Positions 17,007-23,890 of a DNA stretch of 64,000 nt are shown piece after piece; position 1 is the first letter of the stretch; the number at the start of each line of letters is the position of its first letter. The notes below the pieces were generated by a model that did not search any database, was not told the origin of the DNA, and saw only the letters and a program-made list of their open reading frames with translations. Both the position numbers and the translations under genes were made by a program. Location: contig NZ_WTYQ01000004.1 of assembly GCF_009828105.1 (NCBI RefSeq), positions 62,001-126,000 of the forward strand. The letters run 5' to 3'. The stretch comes from Altericroceibacterium indicum (GTDB lineage Bacteria > Pseudomonadota > Alphaproteobacteria > Sphingomonadales > Sphingomonadaceae).

Positions 17007-17438
17007 GTGACTGACGATGAACGCCGGGCGATTGAGGCTGACTGCCAGAGGTTGATCAATCTTTATGTGAACCTCAGTGATGCTCAGAAATGGGAAGAGC
17101 TGGTGGCGCTTTATACGCCAGATGCGCGTTTTGCGCGGCCCAGCAAGCCGGATGAATTCGTGGAAGGCCGTGCGGCTATTCTCGAAGGCTTCACCGCACG
17201 CCCGGCGAGGGCGCAGCGCCATGTCATTGCCAATACGGTGGTAGGTGTGGTGGATGCCGATCATGCGACCGCCTTTAGCGTGATCGTGCTGTATCTGGGG
17301 GAAGCAGCCGAACCAGGTGAATTGCCAGCGATGAGCGCTAAAAGCCCGCTGGTCGGCACGTTTACGGATAAATTGGTCCGTACGGCTGATGGCTGGCGGT
17401 TTGCGGAACGGATCGGCGGGCTGGATTTCCGGCCCTGA
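17007..17438 (+). CDS. NTF2/SnoaL-fold protein A
   Basis: The 143-residue cone-shaped alpha+beta barrel protein starts at GTG with GGGAGA upstream. Helical N-terminus (DDERRAIEADCQRLINLYVNL), then LVALYTPDARF and GRAAILEGF, follow the usual SnoaL-like_4 pattern. It is the second gene of the marR unit. The family includes cofactor-free isomerases, dehydratases and lyases, among them a sphingomonad diarylpropane lyase that yields lignostilbene. A role in making or reshaping the substrate of dioxygenase 2 is an inference from context only. Confidence 0.7.
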   Translation: MTDDERRAIEADCQRLINLYVNLSDAQKWEELVALYTPDARFARPSKPDEFVEGRAAILEGFTARPARAQRHVIANTVVGVVDADHATAFSVIVLYLGEAAEPGELPAMSAKSPLVGTFTDKLVRTADGWRFAERIGGLDFRP

Positions 17439-17445
17439 CATTCAA

Positions 17446-17479
17446 TGCCAGCGGGGCGGCATGGGCTGACCCGCTGGCA
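17446..17479. terminator. Bidirectional hairpin between NTF2 protein A and MFS carrier
   Basis: A 10-bp perfect stem (TGCCAGCGGG and CCCGCTGGCA) with a 14-base loop sits in the 49-base gap between two convergent genes. No strong T run is present on either side. Confidence 0.55.
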
Positions 17480-17487
17480 AAGTGATT

Positions 17488-18738
17488 TTAGATGGCGGTG
17501 CTTGTCACCCGCTGCGCTTTCGGGATCACCAAAGCCAGCATCGCGCACAGCGCCACCGGCACGATAAGGGCGAGGAAGAAATTCGCCGGAGATACACCGC
17601 CCCGGATCAGCCATTCCCCCAGCATCGGCCCCGTGATCGCACCAATCCGGGCAATCGCTACGCCAGCCCCGATGGCCGATGACAGAATATGCGATGGGAA
17701 GAGTGAAGGTGTCAGTGCCATCAGCGCCATATGAATGCCGGTAATCCCGCCGCCGGCGATCAGCAGCAAGGTACCCCATTGCGTCGGTGCGGCTGGCAGC
17801 AACCAGATTCCCAAAAGTGCAAGCGCCACCATCACATAGCCGGTAATGATAGCAAGGCTTGGTTTCCATTTGTCGAGCAGCCAGGAAATCGCGATCCCGA
17901 ACACCAGTCCGCCACCTTGAAGCAATCCGGCAAGGCGCGATGACAGGTCGAGCGTGAAACCAGCCTTGGGGAGCAAGGTCGGCATCCAGCTCGTCATCAT
18001 ATAGAGCGCAATGGAATTGACGGCATAAATCGTCGCAAAGAGGATGAAGGGCATCACATAGGGGCGGGACACCAGCGTCATCAGTGGTGAGCGTGCTTTA
18101 TGGGCGCTTGTCGCGCTGTTATGTGCCTTTGTGGTGCTGCTGTGTTCCGCTGTGTTCTTTTGGGGTAGTCCTTTTTCGAGGCAAAAGAAGAGCGCAATCG
18201 CAAGCCCCAGCGCGAAAATGGCAGGCGCAAAGAACAGCATTTGCCAGCCACCCCAGCGGACAAGTTCCGGCGCCAGCAGGCCCGCTCCCATCGCGCCCAC
18301 TGCGATTCCGGCAGAGACCAGCGACATGATTAAGGCGCGTTTTCCATCTGGGGCGAGTTCTGCCGAAAGGGCACTGACATTGGGCAGGCAGGCCCCTAAA
18401 GCCACACCTGTTGCCAGTCTCCAGAGCGCAAAATGCACCACTGTGTCGGCAAAAGCGGTGCCCAAAGTTGTGATGGATATGCCCAGGCAGGCAGTGACAA
18501 TCACCAGCCTTCGTCCGAGCCTGTCTCCGAGCGGTGCGATCAGTAGAGCGCCTGCCCCAAGCCCCAGTAAAACTGCGGAAAATACGATGCCGAAGTCTTC
18601 CGGCGCAAGCTGCAATTGCGGTGCGAGATAGGGCAGCGCCAGCGGCATGGCGTTGAGATCAAACCCATCAATCAGCATGACCCCGCCGATCAGCACCAAG
18701 GTTAAGAAGCGCAAGCTATTACCCATCAGAAATGTCAT
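17488..18738 (-). CDS. MFS transporter, aromatic acid:H+ symporter (AAHS/PcaK) type
   Basis: The 416-residue protein has about 12 membrane helices. It shows the DGFDLN motif in helix 1 that marks the aromatic acid:H+ symporters, and GDRLGRR in the loop between helices 2 and 3. A hydrophilic central loop near residues 195-220 is rich in Ser, Thr, Lys and His. Members import benzoate-, vanillate- or protocatechuate-like acids across the inner membrane. It is divergent from the SDR operon, and both share operator candidate site 2. The substrate is probably the carboxylate handled by this gene cluster. Confidence 0.82.
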   Translation of the reverse strand: MTFLMGNSLRFLTLVLIGGVMLIDGFDLNAMPLALPYLAPQLQLAPEDFGIVFSAVLLGLGAGALLIAPLGDRLGRRLVIVTACLGISITTLGTAFADTVVHFALWRLATGVALGACLPNVSALSAELAPDGKRALIMSLVSAGIAVGAMGAGLLAPELVRWGGWQMLFFAPAIFALGLAIALFFCLEKGLPQKNTAEHSSTTKAHNSATSAHKARSPLMTLVSRPYVMPFILFATIYAVNSIALYMMTSWMPTLLPKAGFTLDLSSRLAGLLQGGGLVFGIAISWLLDKWKPSLAIITGYVMVALALLGIWLLPAAPTQWGTLLLIAGGGITGIHMALMALTPSLFPSHILSSAIGAGVAIARIGAITGPMLGEWLIRGGVSPANFFLALIVPVALCAMLALVIPKAQRVTSTAI

Positions 18739-18832
18739 CTCCCATTCTCTCTTTGATCGCTCCCTTATTCCTTATGGCATGGAAACGCTGAGAATCAGGC
18801 TGGCACTTGCCATGAATAAAGGCTAGAAGAAA

Positions 18833-18845
18833 GTAACGATCGTTA
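18833..18845. promoter_or_regulatory. Shared operator candidate, site 2
   Basis: GTAACGATCGTTA contains the perfect 12-bp palindrome TAACGATCGTTA. It lies 40 bases upstream of the SDR ATG and 95 bases upstream of the MFS start, in the divergent promoter. It matches sites 1 and 3. Confidence 0.65.
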
Positions 18846-18884
18846 AAGTTATAGACTCAAACGACGCTGAGGATTGGGAGAGAT

Positions 18885-19649
18885 ATGGAACCGAACGGCA
18901 AACTGGCCATCGTCACCGGTGGCAATTCAGGCCTCGGCGAAGCAACAGCCAGAACTCTCGTGAAAGCGGGAGCGAAGGTCATTACTTTCGATGTCGGTGG
19001 CAACGCGCCAGAGGGTTGCACCTTTATCCATTGCAACGTTAGCGATGTTGCTGAGGTGAAATCTGCAGTCGCGCAAGTGGCTGATGAATATGGCGAAATT
19101 TCTATTCTGGCCAATTGCGCCGGGGTCGGCGGGATCGGCCCGATTGCTACGGGTGATGCACCTGGGGACATGGCGGATTTCCGCCGGGTGATCGACGTCA
19201 ATCTGATGGGCGCCGCCAATGTCACCGCAGAAGTGACGCATCGGATGATTGCCAACGCTCCCAGCGGGCCGGATGAAGAACGCGGTGTCATTATCAACGC
19301 CTGCTCTATTGCCAGTTTCGAAGGGCAGGAAGGTATGGGGGCTTATACGGCGTCCAAAGCTGCTTTGGCCGGGCTGACGCTGGTCTGGGCACGCGACCTG
19401 TCGAAGTATCACATCCGCTGCGCTGGTATTGCTCCGGGTTTCTTTGCTACCCCCATGGTGGCTGGGCTTCCGCCTGCTTTCGTGGCGGAATTGCTGGCGG
19501 ATAGCGAATATCCCAAACGCGCAGGCAAGCCCGATGAGTTTGCCGACGCGGTGAAGTTTATTATCCACTCGCCAATGTTCAATGGTGATGTCATGCGGCT
19601 AGATGCAGGGACCCGCCCACCGGCCCGCACAAGCTGGTCTGCGAGCTGA
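18885..19649 (+). CDS. Short-chain dehydrogenase/reductase, HSD10-like
   Basis: The 254-residue classical SDR has the TGGNSGLG cofactor loop (residues 11-18), NCAG, the catalytic Ser in NACSIASFEG and YTASK. It resembles 3-hydroxyacyl-CoA / 17-beta-hydroxysteroid dehydrogenase type 10. GGGAGAG precedes the ATG. It is the first gene of a four-gene unit (SDR, flavoprotein, cytochrome c, Tat-signal protein) with gaps of 14, -4 and -4 bases. Given the flavoprotein, oxidation of a benzylic or side-chain alcohol is the likeliest role; this is inferred. Confidence 0.83.
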   Translation: MEPNGKLAIVTGGNSGLGEATARTLVKAGAKVITFDVGGNAPEGCTFIHCNVSDVAEVKSAVAQVADEYGEISILANCAGVGGIGPIATGDAPGDMADFRRVIDVNLMGAANVTAEVTHRMIANAPSGPDEERGVIINACSIASFEGQEGMGAYTASKAALAGLTLVWARDLSKYHIRCAGIAPGFFATPMVAGLPPAFVAELLADSEYPKRAGKPDEFADAVKFIIHSPMFNGDVMRLDAGTRPPARTSWSAS

Positions 19650-19663
19650 GAAAGTAGAGAGAA

Positions 19664-21226
19664 ATGGCTGATTTACCCCTTCCTCCCGGAGTCGATGCAC
19701 AACGTCTGGCAGAGGCCCGTCGCGCTTTTGAAAGCGCATTGGGTTCAGACAAGGTGTTTTTCGAAGAACTCGACCGCGAAACCTATACGGACAAATTCGC
19801 AGTAGACGATGCGCTGCATCACCCCTCAGGCGCGATTGCCCCCACCACGGTTGACGAAGTGCAGGCGGTGATGCGGATTGCCAACCAATATCGCATTCCG
19901 ATCTGGCCGATCAGTCGGGGCAAAAACCTCGGCTATGGCGGCAATGCGCCGGAACTTACAGGCAGTGTCGTGATGGACCTGTCGCGCATGAAGAAGATCG
20001 AATTTGATGAGCAGATGGGCACTGTTGTTGTCGAACCGGGGGTCGGTTTTTATGACCTTTACGATTACATAAAGGCCAACAAACTACCCTATTGGATCTC
20101 CACACCCGGTAATAGCTGGGGGTCTGTTATGGGCAATGCGCTTGATCGCGGTGTTGGCTATACGCCCTATGGGGAGCACACCAAGAAGATCTGCGGGATG
20201 GAAGTTGTGCTTCCCGATGGTGATCTGGTGCGAACCGGGATGGGGGCATTTTCAGACGCGCCGACGTGGCAGGCCTATGCCTATGGCTTTGGCCCGAGTT
20301 GGGACCAGATGTTCTGCCAGTCCAACTTCGGGGTCGTGACCAAGATGGGCTTGTGGCTGATGCCCGAGCCTGAATCGCTCATGGGTATGGATGTTGAATT
20401 TGACTCCCCCGATGATTTGAAGGCGATGGTTGATACGATTGGCCCATTGCGCCGCGAAGGTATTTTGCAGCAAAGCCCATCCATCGGCAATTGGCTGAGG
20501 GCCGCCGCCGTTCTTACCACTCGTGGTGAATGGACCGATAAGCCGGGGGCTTTGAGCGATGATGTCATAAGCGCTATCCGTAAACGCTTCAACATTGGCT
20601 GGTGGGGGGTGTCGCTGCGCCTCTATGGCCGTGAAGAGGTCAACAAGGCCTCTTATAAAGTGCTTGAAAAGGCTATCAACGATATCAGCCCGATGAGCAT
20701 CAAGCCGACCAGTTGGGTCAAAGGCGAACCGCTCGAACATACCGGTTGGACCGGCACCCCGATGACTTTTCCGATGCAAAATGTGAACTGGTATGGTGGC
20801 CGGGGTGGGCATATCGGATTTTCACCCATTATTCCGCAAGATGGCTCCAAGGCGCTTGCCCAGTTCAAGCGGACTTACGAGCGTTATAAAGAATATGGGA
20901 TGGATTATCAGGGCAGCTTTGCGTTTGGCGAAAGACATCTGACCAATGTGAATGCCATGATTTTTGACAAGGATGATCCCAAGATGATGAAGGGGATTGA
21001 TCCCTTCTTCCGTCGACTTGTCGCCGATGCGGCTGAACATGGTTATGGTGAATATCGGACCCATCTGGATTATATGGACCTCGTTGCGAAGACCTATGAT
21101 TTCAATGATCATGCGATGCGGCGGCTGAACGAAAAAGTGAAGAATGCGCTCGATCCTAACGGTATTCTTGCGCCGGGGAAAAGCGGTATCTGGCCCACCA
21201 ATCTGAGCGGGGAGCGCGAAGCATGA
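19664..21226 (+). CDS. VAO/PCMH family FAD-linked oxidase (4-alkylphenol hydroxylase-like flavoprotein)
   Basis: The 520-residue flavoprotein has an N-terminal PCMH-type FAD domain (IAPTTVDEVQAVMRIANQY, WPISRGKNLGYGG at about 80-95, then PGNSWGSVMGNALDRGVGYTPYGEH). The C-terminal oxidase domain carries NWYGGRGGHIGFSP and ends LDPNGILAPGKSGIW. This is the signature of vanillyl-alcohol oxidase, p-cresol methylhydroxylase, 4-ethylphenol and eugenol hydroxylases. The next gene, overlapping by 4 bases, is a c-type cytochrome, so it should pass electrons to cytochrome c like PCMH rather than to O2. Expected chemistry is dehydrogenation at the benzylic carbon to a quinone methide. The substrate is unknown. 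Confidence 0.87.
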   Translation: MADLPLPPGVDAQRLAEARRAFESALGSDKVFFEELDRETYTDKFAVDDALHHPSGAIAPTTVDEVQAVMRIANQYRIPIWPISRGKNLGYGGNAPELTGSVVMDLSRMKKIEFDEQMGTVVVEPGVGFYDLYDYIKANKLPYWISTPGNSWGSVMGNALDRGVGYTPYGEHTKKICGMEVVLPDGDLVRTGMGAFSDAPTWQAYAYGFGPSWDQMFCQSNFGVVTKMGLWLMPEPESLMGMDVEFDSPDDLKAMVDTIGPLRREGILQQSPSIGNWLRAAAVLTTRGEWTDKPGALSDDVISAIRKRFNIGWWGVSLRLYGREEVNKASYKVLEKAINDISPMSIKPTSWVKGEPLEHTGWTGTPMTFPMQNVNWYGGRGGHIGFSPIIPQDGSKALAQFKRTYERYKEYGMDYQGSFAFGERHLTNVNAMIFDKDDPKMMKGIDPFFRRLVADAAEHGYGEYRTHLDYMDLVAKTYDFNDHAMRRLNEKVKNALDPNGILAPGKSGIWPTNLSGEREA

Positions 21227-21645
21227 GAAAGTTCGGTCTGTTTGGCTTAGCTCTTTCGGCGATGAGCCTGGCGGCTTGTTCTGGCGGTTCGGCAGATGAT
21301 GCCTCTGCTGGTGCTAATGGCGCAAAGGGTGGCCCGCCGCCTATGCCGGCTCCGATTACTCTGTCTGATCGACCTGATGCTAAGGGCGGTGAAAAGCTCT
21401 ATGTTGAAAAATGCATGATGTGTCATGGCCCGAACGGCATGGGCACAGGCCTTCTTGCGCGCCGGACGGATGTTCCTCTGCTTGAAGAGAGGGATGATTT
21501 GACGGTCGATTTCGTGACGCAGGCTGCACGGATGGGGATTGGCAACATGCCCGCGATTCCGCGCGGTGAAGTGAGCGATGAACAGCTCAAAGAAATTGGT
21601 GAATATCTCGCCCGTAATAACCCCCATGCCGGAGACGGCGCATGA
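21223..21645 (+). CDS. c-type cytochrome lipoprotein, electron acceptor of the flavoprotein
   Basis: The 140-residue protein has a lipoprotein signal (lipobox LAAC, Cys19), a Gly/Pro-rich linker, one CMMCH haem site and a probable Met ligand in GNMPAIP. One haem is expected. The start overlaps the flavoprotein stop (ATGA), and its own stop overlaps the next gene in the same way, pointing to coupled translation. By analogy with the cytochrome subunit of PCMH and eugenol hydroxylase, it takes electrons from the flavin. A membrane-anchored version suggests hand-over to the respiratory chain. Confidence 0.85.
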   Translation: MRKFGLFGLALSAMSLAACSGGSADDASAGANGAKGGPPPMPAPITLSDRPDAKGGEKLYVEKCMMCHGPNGMGTGLLARRTDVPLLEERDDLTVDFVTQAARMGIGNMPAIPRGEVSDEQLKEIGEYLARNNPHAGDGA

Positions 21646-22190
21646 TTCGTGCAACCCGTCGTACTGTGATCGGCGGCGCAGCGCTTGGCGTTGCGGCAGT
21701 CTCCACCGTGAGCAGCCTTGGCGGTTGGCGTTGGCGGCACGGGGATGAGCGGGTTCTGCTTTATGATGGCTCCCTGTCTGCCGGGCAGCGCTTTGCCACC
21801 GCGGGCGAGGCTCATGGCGTAGCCAGCCAGGCTATTGAAGGCGATCGGGTGCGCTTCACCCGCCAATTGCTCGAAAATCGTCCGGCCATGATTGCGGGCG
21901 TGAGCCGCTATGCCGATGCCATGATGATTGAAGATATTGCCAATGAGGCCAATTATCAGCGCGTTGCTCTTTTGCAGGGGCGCGCTGCGTCATGCACAGG
22001 GCAGGATTGTCGCTCTGGCTGGAGCGCTTTGGGCCGGGTGGCGCAGGCTGCGGATGGCGAATGGGTTGAGGCCCTGGCTGAATTTGCCGCCAAACCAGCA
22101 GCATCGTTCAATCACGTTCTCCAGCAATCTTTGCGTGTAAAGCCCGACGCCGGACTGGTGTTGGGCTGGTTGCTGACCCCGCGAGGCTAA
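21642..22190 (+). CDS. Unknown Tat-signal protein of the flavocytochrome operon
   Basis: I do not recognise this 182-residue protein. It begins with a twin-arginine-like signal (TRRTVIGGAALGVAAV). The mature part has a short DERVLLYDGSLSAGQRFA segment, a paired-cysteine segment (CTGQDC, about residues 117-122) and no haem or metal motif. It overlaps the cytochrome c stop by 4 bases and ends at a strong hairpin, so it is a stable member of the operon. Tat export would place it in the periplasm with the cytochrome. It may help flavocytochrome assembly or electron transfer, but nothing in the sequence proves this. Confidence 0.6.
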   Translation: MIRATRRTVIGGAALGVAAVSTVSSLGGWRWRHGDERVLLYDGSLSAGQRFATAGEAHGVASQAIEGDRVRFTRQLLENRPAMIAGVSRYADAMMIEDIANEANYQRVALLQGRAASCTGQDCRSGWSALGRVAQAADGEWVEALAEFAAKPAASFNHVLQQSLRVKPDAGLVLGWLLTPRG

Positions 22191-22206
22191 TCGCCAGAAT
22201 ATAGGA

Positions 22207-22240
22207 AGCGCCGCGCGAATGGTGATCCGCGCGGCGCTTT
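22207..22240. terminator. Bidirectional terminator between convergent genes
   Basis: A 10-bp perfect GC stem (GCGCCGCGCG and CGCGCGGCGC) with a 10-base loop is followed by TTT. It closes the SDR-flavocytochrome unit and faces NTF2 protein B. Confidence 0.8.
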
Positions 22241-22247
22241 GGCCAAC

Positions 22248-22742
22248 TTACTTTTTAATAATCAGTGAGGCTGGGCGTTTGCGGGGCACCCATTGTCCGC
22301 GACCGGGGAAGTTCTTGAGTACTTCACCATCCCACAAGCGCACGGTCCGGCGCTGGAAACGCCAGTTTCCGTCTTCGCCTTTCACGGCGTGATCGTCATA
22401 CCAGCCAGCAAAGCGCAGCAGATAGGGCGGTTCACCTTCACATTCGGTGACGAAAGCAAAGCTGCGCATTTTCACAGTGCCATCATCCTGCGGCATATAT
22501 TGAACCTGCGTGACATGATGCTGGCGGCCCGGAAAACCTTCAGCATTACGGTAATGCTCCGCAATGCCGCGAATCCCTTCATGACCGTGCCATATGTCAG
22601 GGTCATCAAAAACCTCTTCGCTCATGATTGCATCTTCGGTGAAACATGCCACCAGTGCGTCCACATCGCCTGTATCCAGTGCCCAACTATAGGCCGCGAT
22701 CAAATCCTGCAGACCAAACCGGTCTTCAACGCTCAACTTCAT
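22248..22742 (-). CDS. NTF2/SnoaL-fold protein B
   Basis: The 164-residue protein starts at MKLSVEDRFGLQDLIAAYSW, with GGAGAAGG upstream; the longer open frame to 22799 would run through the operator. ALDTGDVDALVACFTEDAIM and GHEGIRGIAEHYRN are typical SnoaL-like/ring-hydroxylating beta-like pattern elements, and HHVTQV follows. No Rieske alpha subunit is nearby, so a stand-alone NTF2 enzyme is likely. It is divergent from the NmrA-like gene and shares operator site 3. Possible cofactor-free lyase or isomerase acting on the pathway substrate (inference). Confidence 0.7.
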   Translation of the reverse strand: MKLSVEDRFGLQDLIAAYSWALDTGDVDALVACFTEDAIMSEEVFDDPDIWHGHEGIRGIAEHYRNAEGFPGRQHHVTQVQYMPQDDGTVKMRSFAFVTECEGEPPYLLRFAGWYDDHAVKGEDGNWRFQRRTVRLWDGEVLKNFPGRGQWVPRKRPASLIIKK

Positions 22743-22773
22743 AGAAATTCCTTCTCCCTTTCTTGCCACAACC

Positions 22774-22786
22774 GTAACACTCGTTA
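22774..22786. promoter_or_regulatory. Shared operator candidate, site 3
   Basis: GTAACACTCGTTA matches sites 1 and 2. Together with flanks ACAACC and TTAT it is closest to site 1. It is 32 bases upstream of NTF2 protein B and 53 bases upstream of the NmrA-like gene. Confidence 0.65.
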
Positions 22787-22838
22787 TTATTGTGGGCAAG
22801 CAGCAGAGGCTGCATAATGGATTGAGGAGAGCGTTTGG

Positions 22839-23753
22839 ATGGGTAAGATCATTGTCACCGGGGCATCAGGTTCTTTCGGTGGGGCTACCGCACGTGGCTT
22901 GCTGGAGAAATGTGCACCTGAAGATTTGGTGTTCCTGTCTCGCACGCCAGCCAAGCTCGCTGAATTTGCCGAATTGGGTGTGGAATGCCGCACGGCCGAT
23001 TTTGATGATCCGGCCAGCCTTGTCTCAGCCATGGCAGGCGGAGAGCGGATGTTGCTGATTTCCACCGCCCGCGTCGGCACCCGCGTTGGCCAGCACAGGA
23101 ATGCGGTGGAAGCAGCCGTGGCGCAGGGTGTGCAGCACATTGTCTACACCTCGCTGATCAATGCCGATAAGGCAGACAATCCTGCCATTGTGAAGGATGA
23201 CCACCGGGCAACCGAAGAAATTATCGAAGCATCGGGTGCTGCCTGGACGCATTTACGCGATAGCCAATATGCAGAGGCGATTGCCACTGCGATGGCCATT
23301 CCTTCGCTGCAAATGGGGGTGAAGCCAGATAATTGCGGCGATGGCCGGGTCGGCTTTGTCAGCCGGGATGATTGTGTGGCGACGGCGGTCGGTGTGCTGA
23401 CGCAGGAAGGCCATGGGAACAAGGCCTATGCCCTGACCGGGCCGGAGGCGCTGTCGATTCCAGAAGCACTGGCTATCGTCACCCAGATGACGGGTAAGCC
23501 GATCGAGGTTCAACCGGTCGATGATGAAGCCATGTATGAATATTTCGACGCCATGGGAGCGCCGCGCCATGCATCGGACATCGTGCCGGAAGGACCCATT
23601 CCATGGTCGAGCGATGACATGGTCACTTTCGGTCAGTCTATCCGGGAAGGTTACTTCGATGAAGTGACTGATTGGGTAGAGAAAATCACCGGAAAACCAC
23701 CGAAATCTCTGCGCGAAGTGTTTGAAGCGCACCAACATCTGTGGCCGCAGTGA
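22839..23753 (+). CDS. NmrA-like NAD(P)-dependent reductase
   Basis: The 304-residue atypical SDR has the GASGSFGG nucleotide loop (residues 8-15), an early FLSRTPAKL segment expected to set NADP preference, and HLRDSQYAEA in place of the classical Y-x3-K. The family holds quinone reductases (QorB), regulators (NmrA) and lignan or isoflavone reductases, including a sphingomonad pinoresinol reductase. GAGGAGAG precedes the ATG. Its promoter carries operator site 3, which puts it in the inferred aromatic regulon, so reduction of a quinone methide, quinone or benzylic ether is plausible. Confidence 0.75.
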   Translation: MGKIIVTGASGSFGGATARGLLEKCAPEDLVFLSRTPAKLAEFAELGVECRTADFDDPASLVSAMAGGERMLLISTARVGTRVGQHRNAVEAAVAQGVQHIVYTSLINADKADNPAIVKDDHRATEEIIEASGAAWTHLRDSQYAEAIATAMAIPSLQMGVKPDNCGDGRVGFVSRDDCVATAVGVLTQEGHGNKAYALTGPEALSIPEALAIVTQMTGKPIEVQPVDDEAMYEYFDAMGAPRHASDIVPEGPIPWSSDDMVTFGQSIREGYFDEVTDWVEKITGKPPKSLREVFEAHQHLWPQ

Positions 23754-23807
23754 GGCTTGCATGATGCTGGTGAGCTTGCGTTCAGCATGCGCTGATTTGA
23801 ACTGTTG

Positions 23808-23825
23808 AGGCAGGAATTCCTGCCT
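23808..23825. promoter_or_regulatory. 18-bp perfect palindrome between NmrA-like gene and aldehyde dehydrogenase 2
   Basis: AGGCAGGAATTCCTGCCT reads the same on both strands. It is 55 bases after the NmrA stop and 66 bases before the next ATG. It may be a short terminator (AATT loop) or an operator; there is no strong T run. Confidence 0.45.
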
Positions 23826-23890
23826 GATTTGCCCCACTTTTGTTTCGCCGTCCGCGCGGCTTTATAAATGCGGAACCAAGGAGAAATGCC

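Noticed and set aside
16446-17441. A 331-codon minus-strand open frame over marR and NTF2 protein A
   Set aside because: Antisense to two recognisable genes and with no domain of its own.
22248-22742. Ring-hydroxylating dioxygenase beta subunit
   Set aside because: The fold is the same, but no Rieske alpha subunit, ferredoxin or reductase gene is present in the window.
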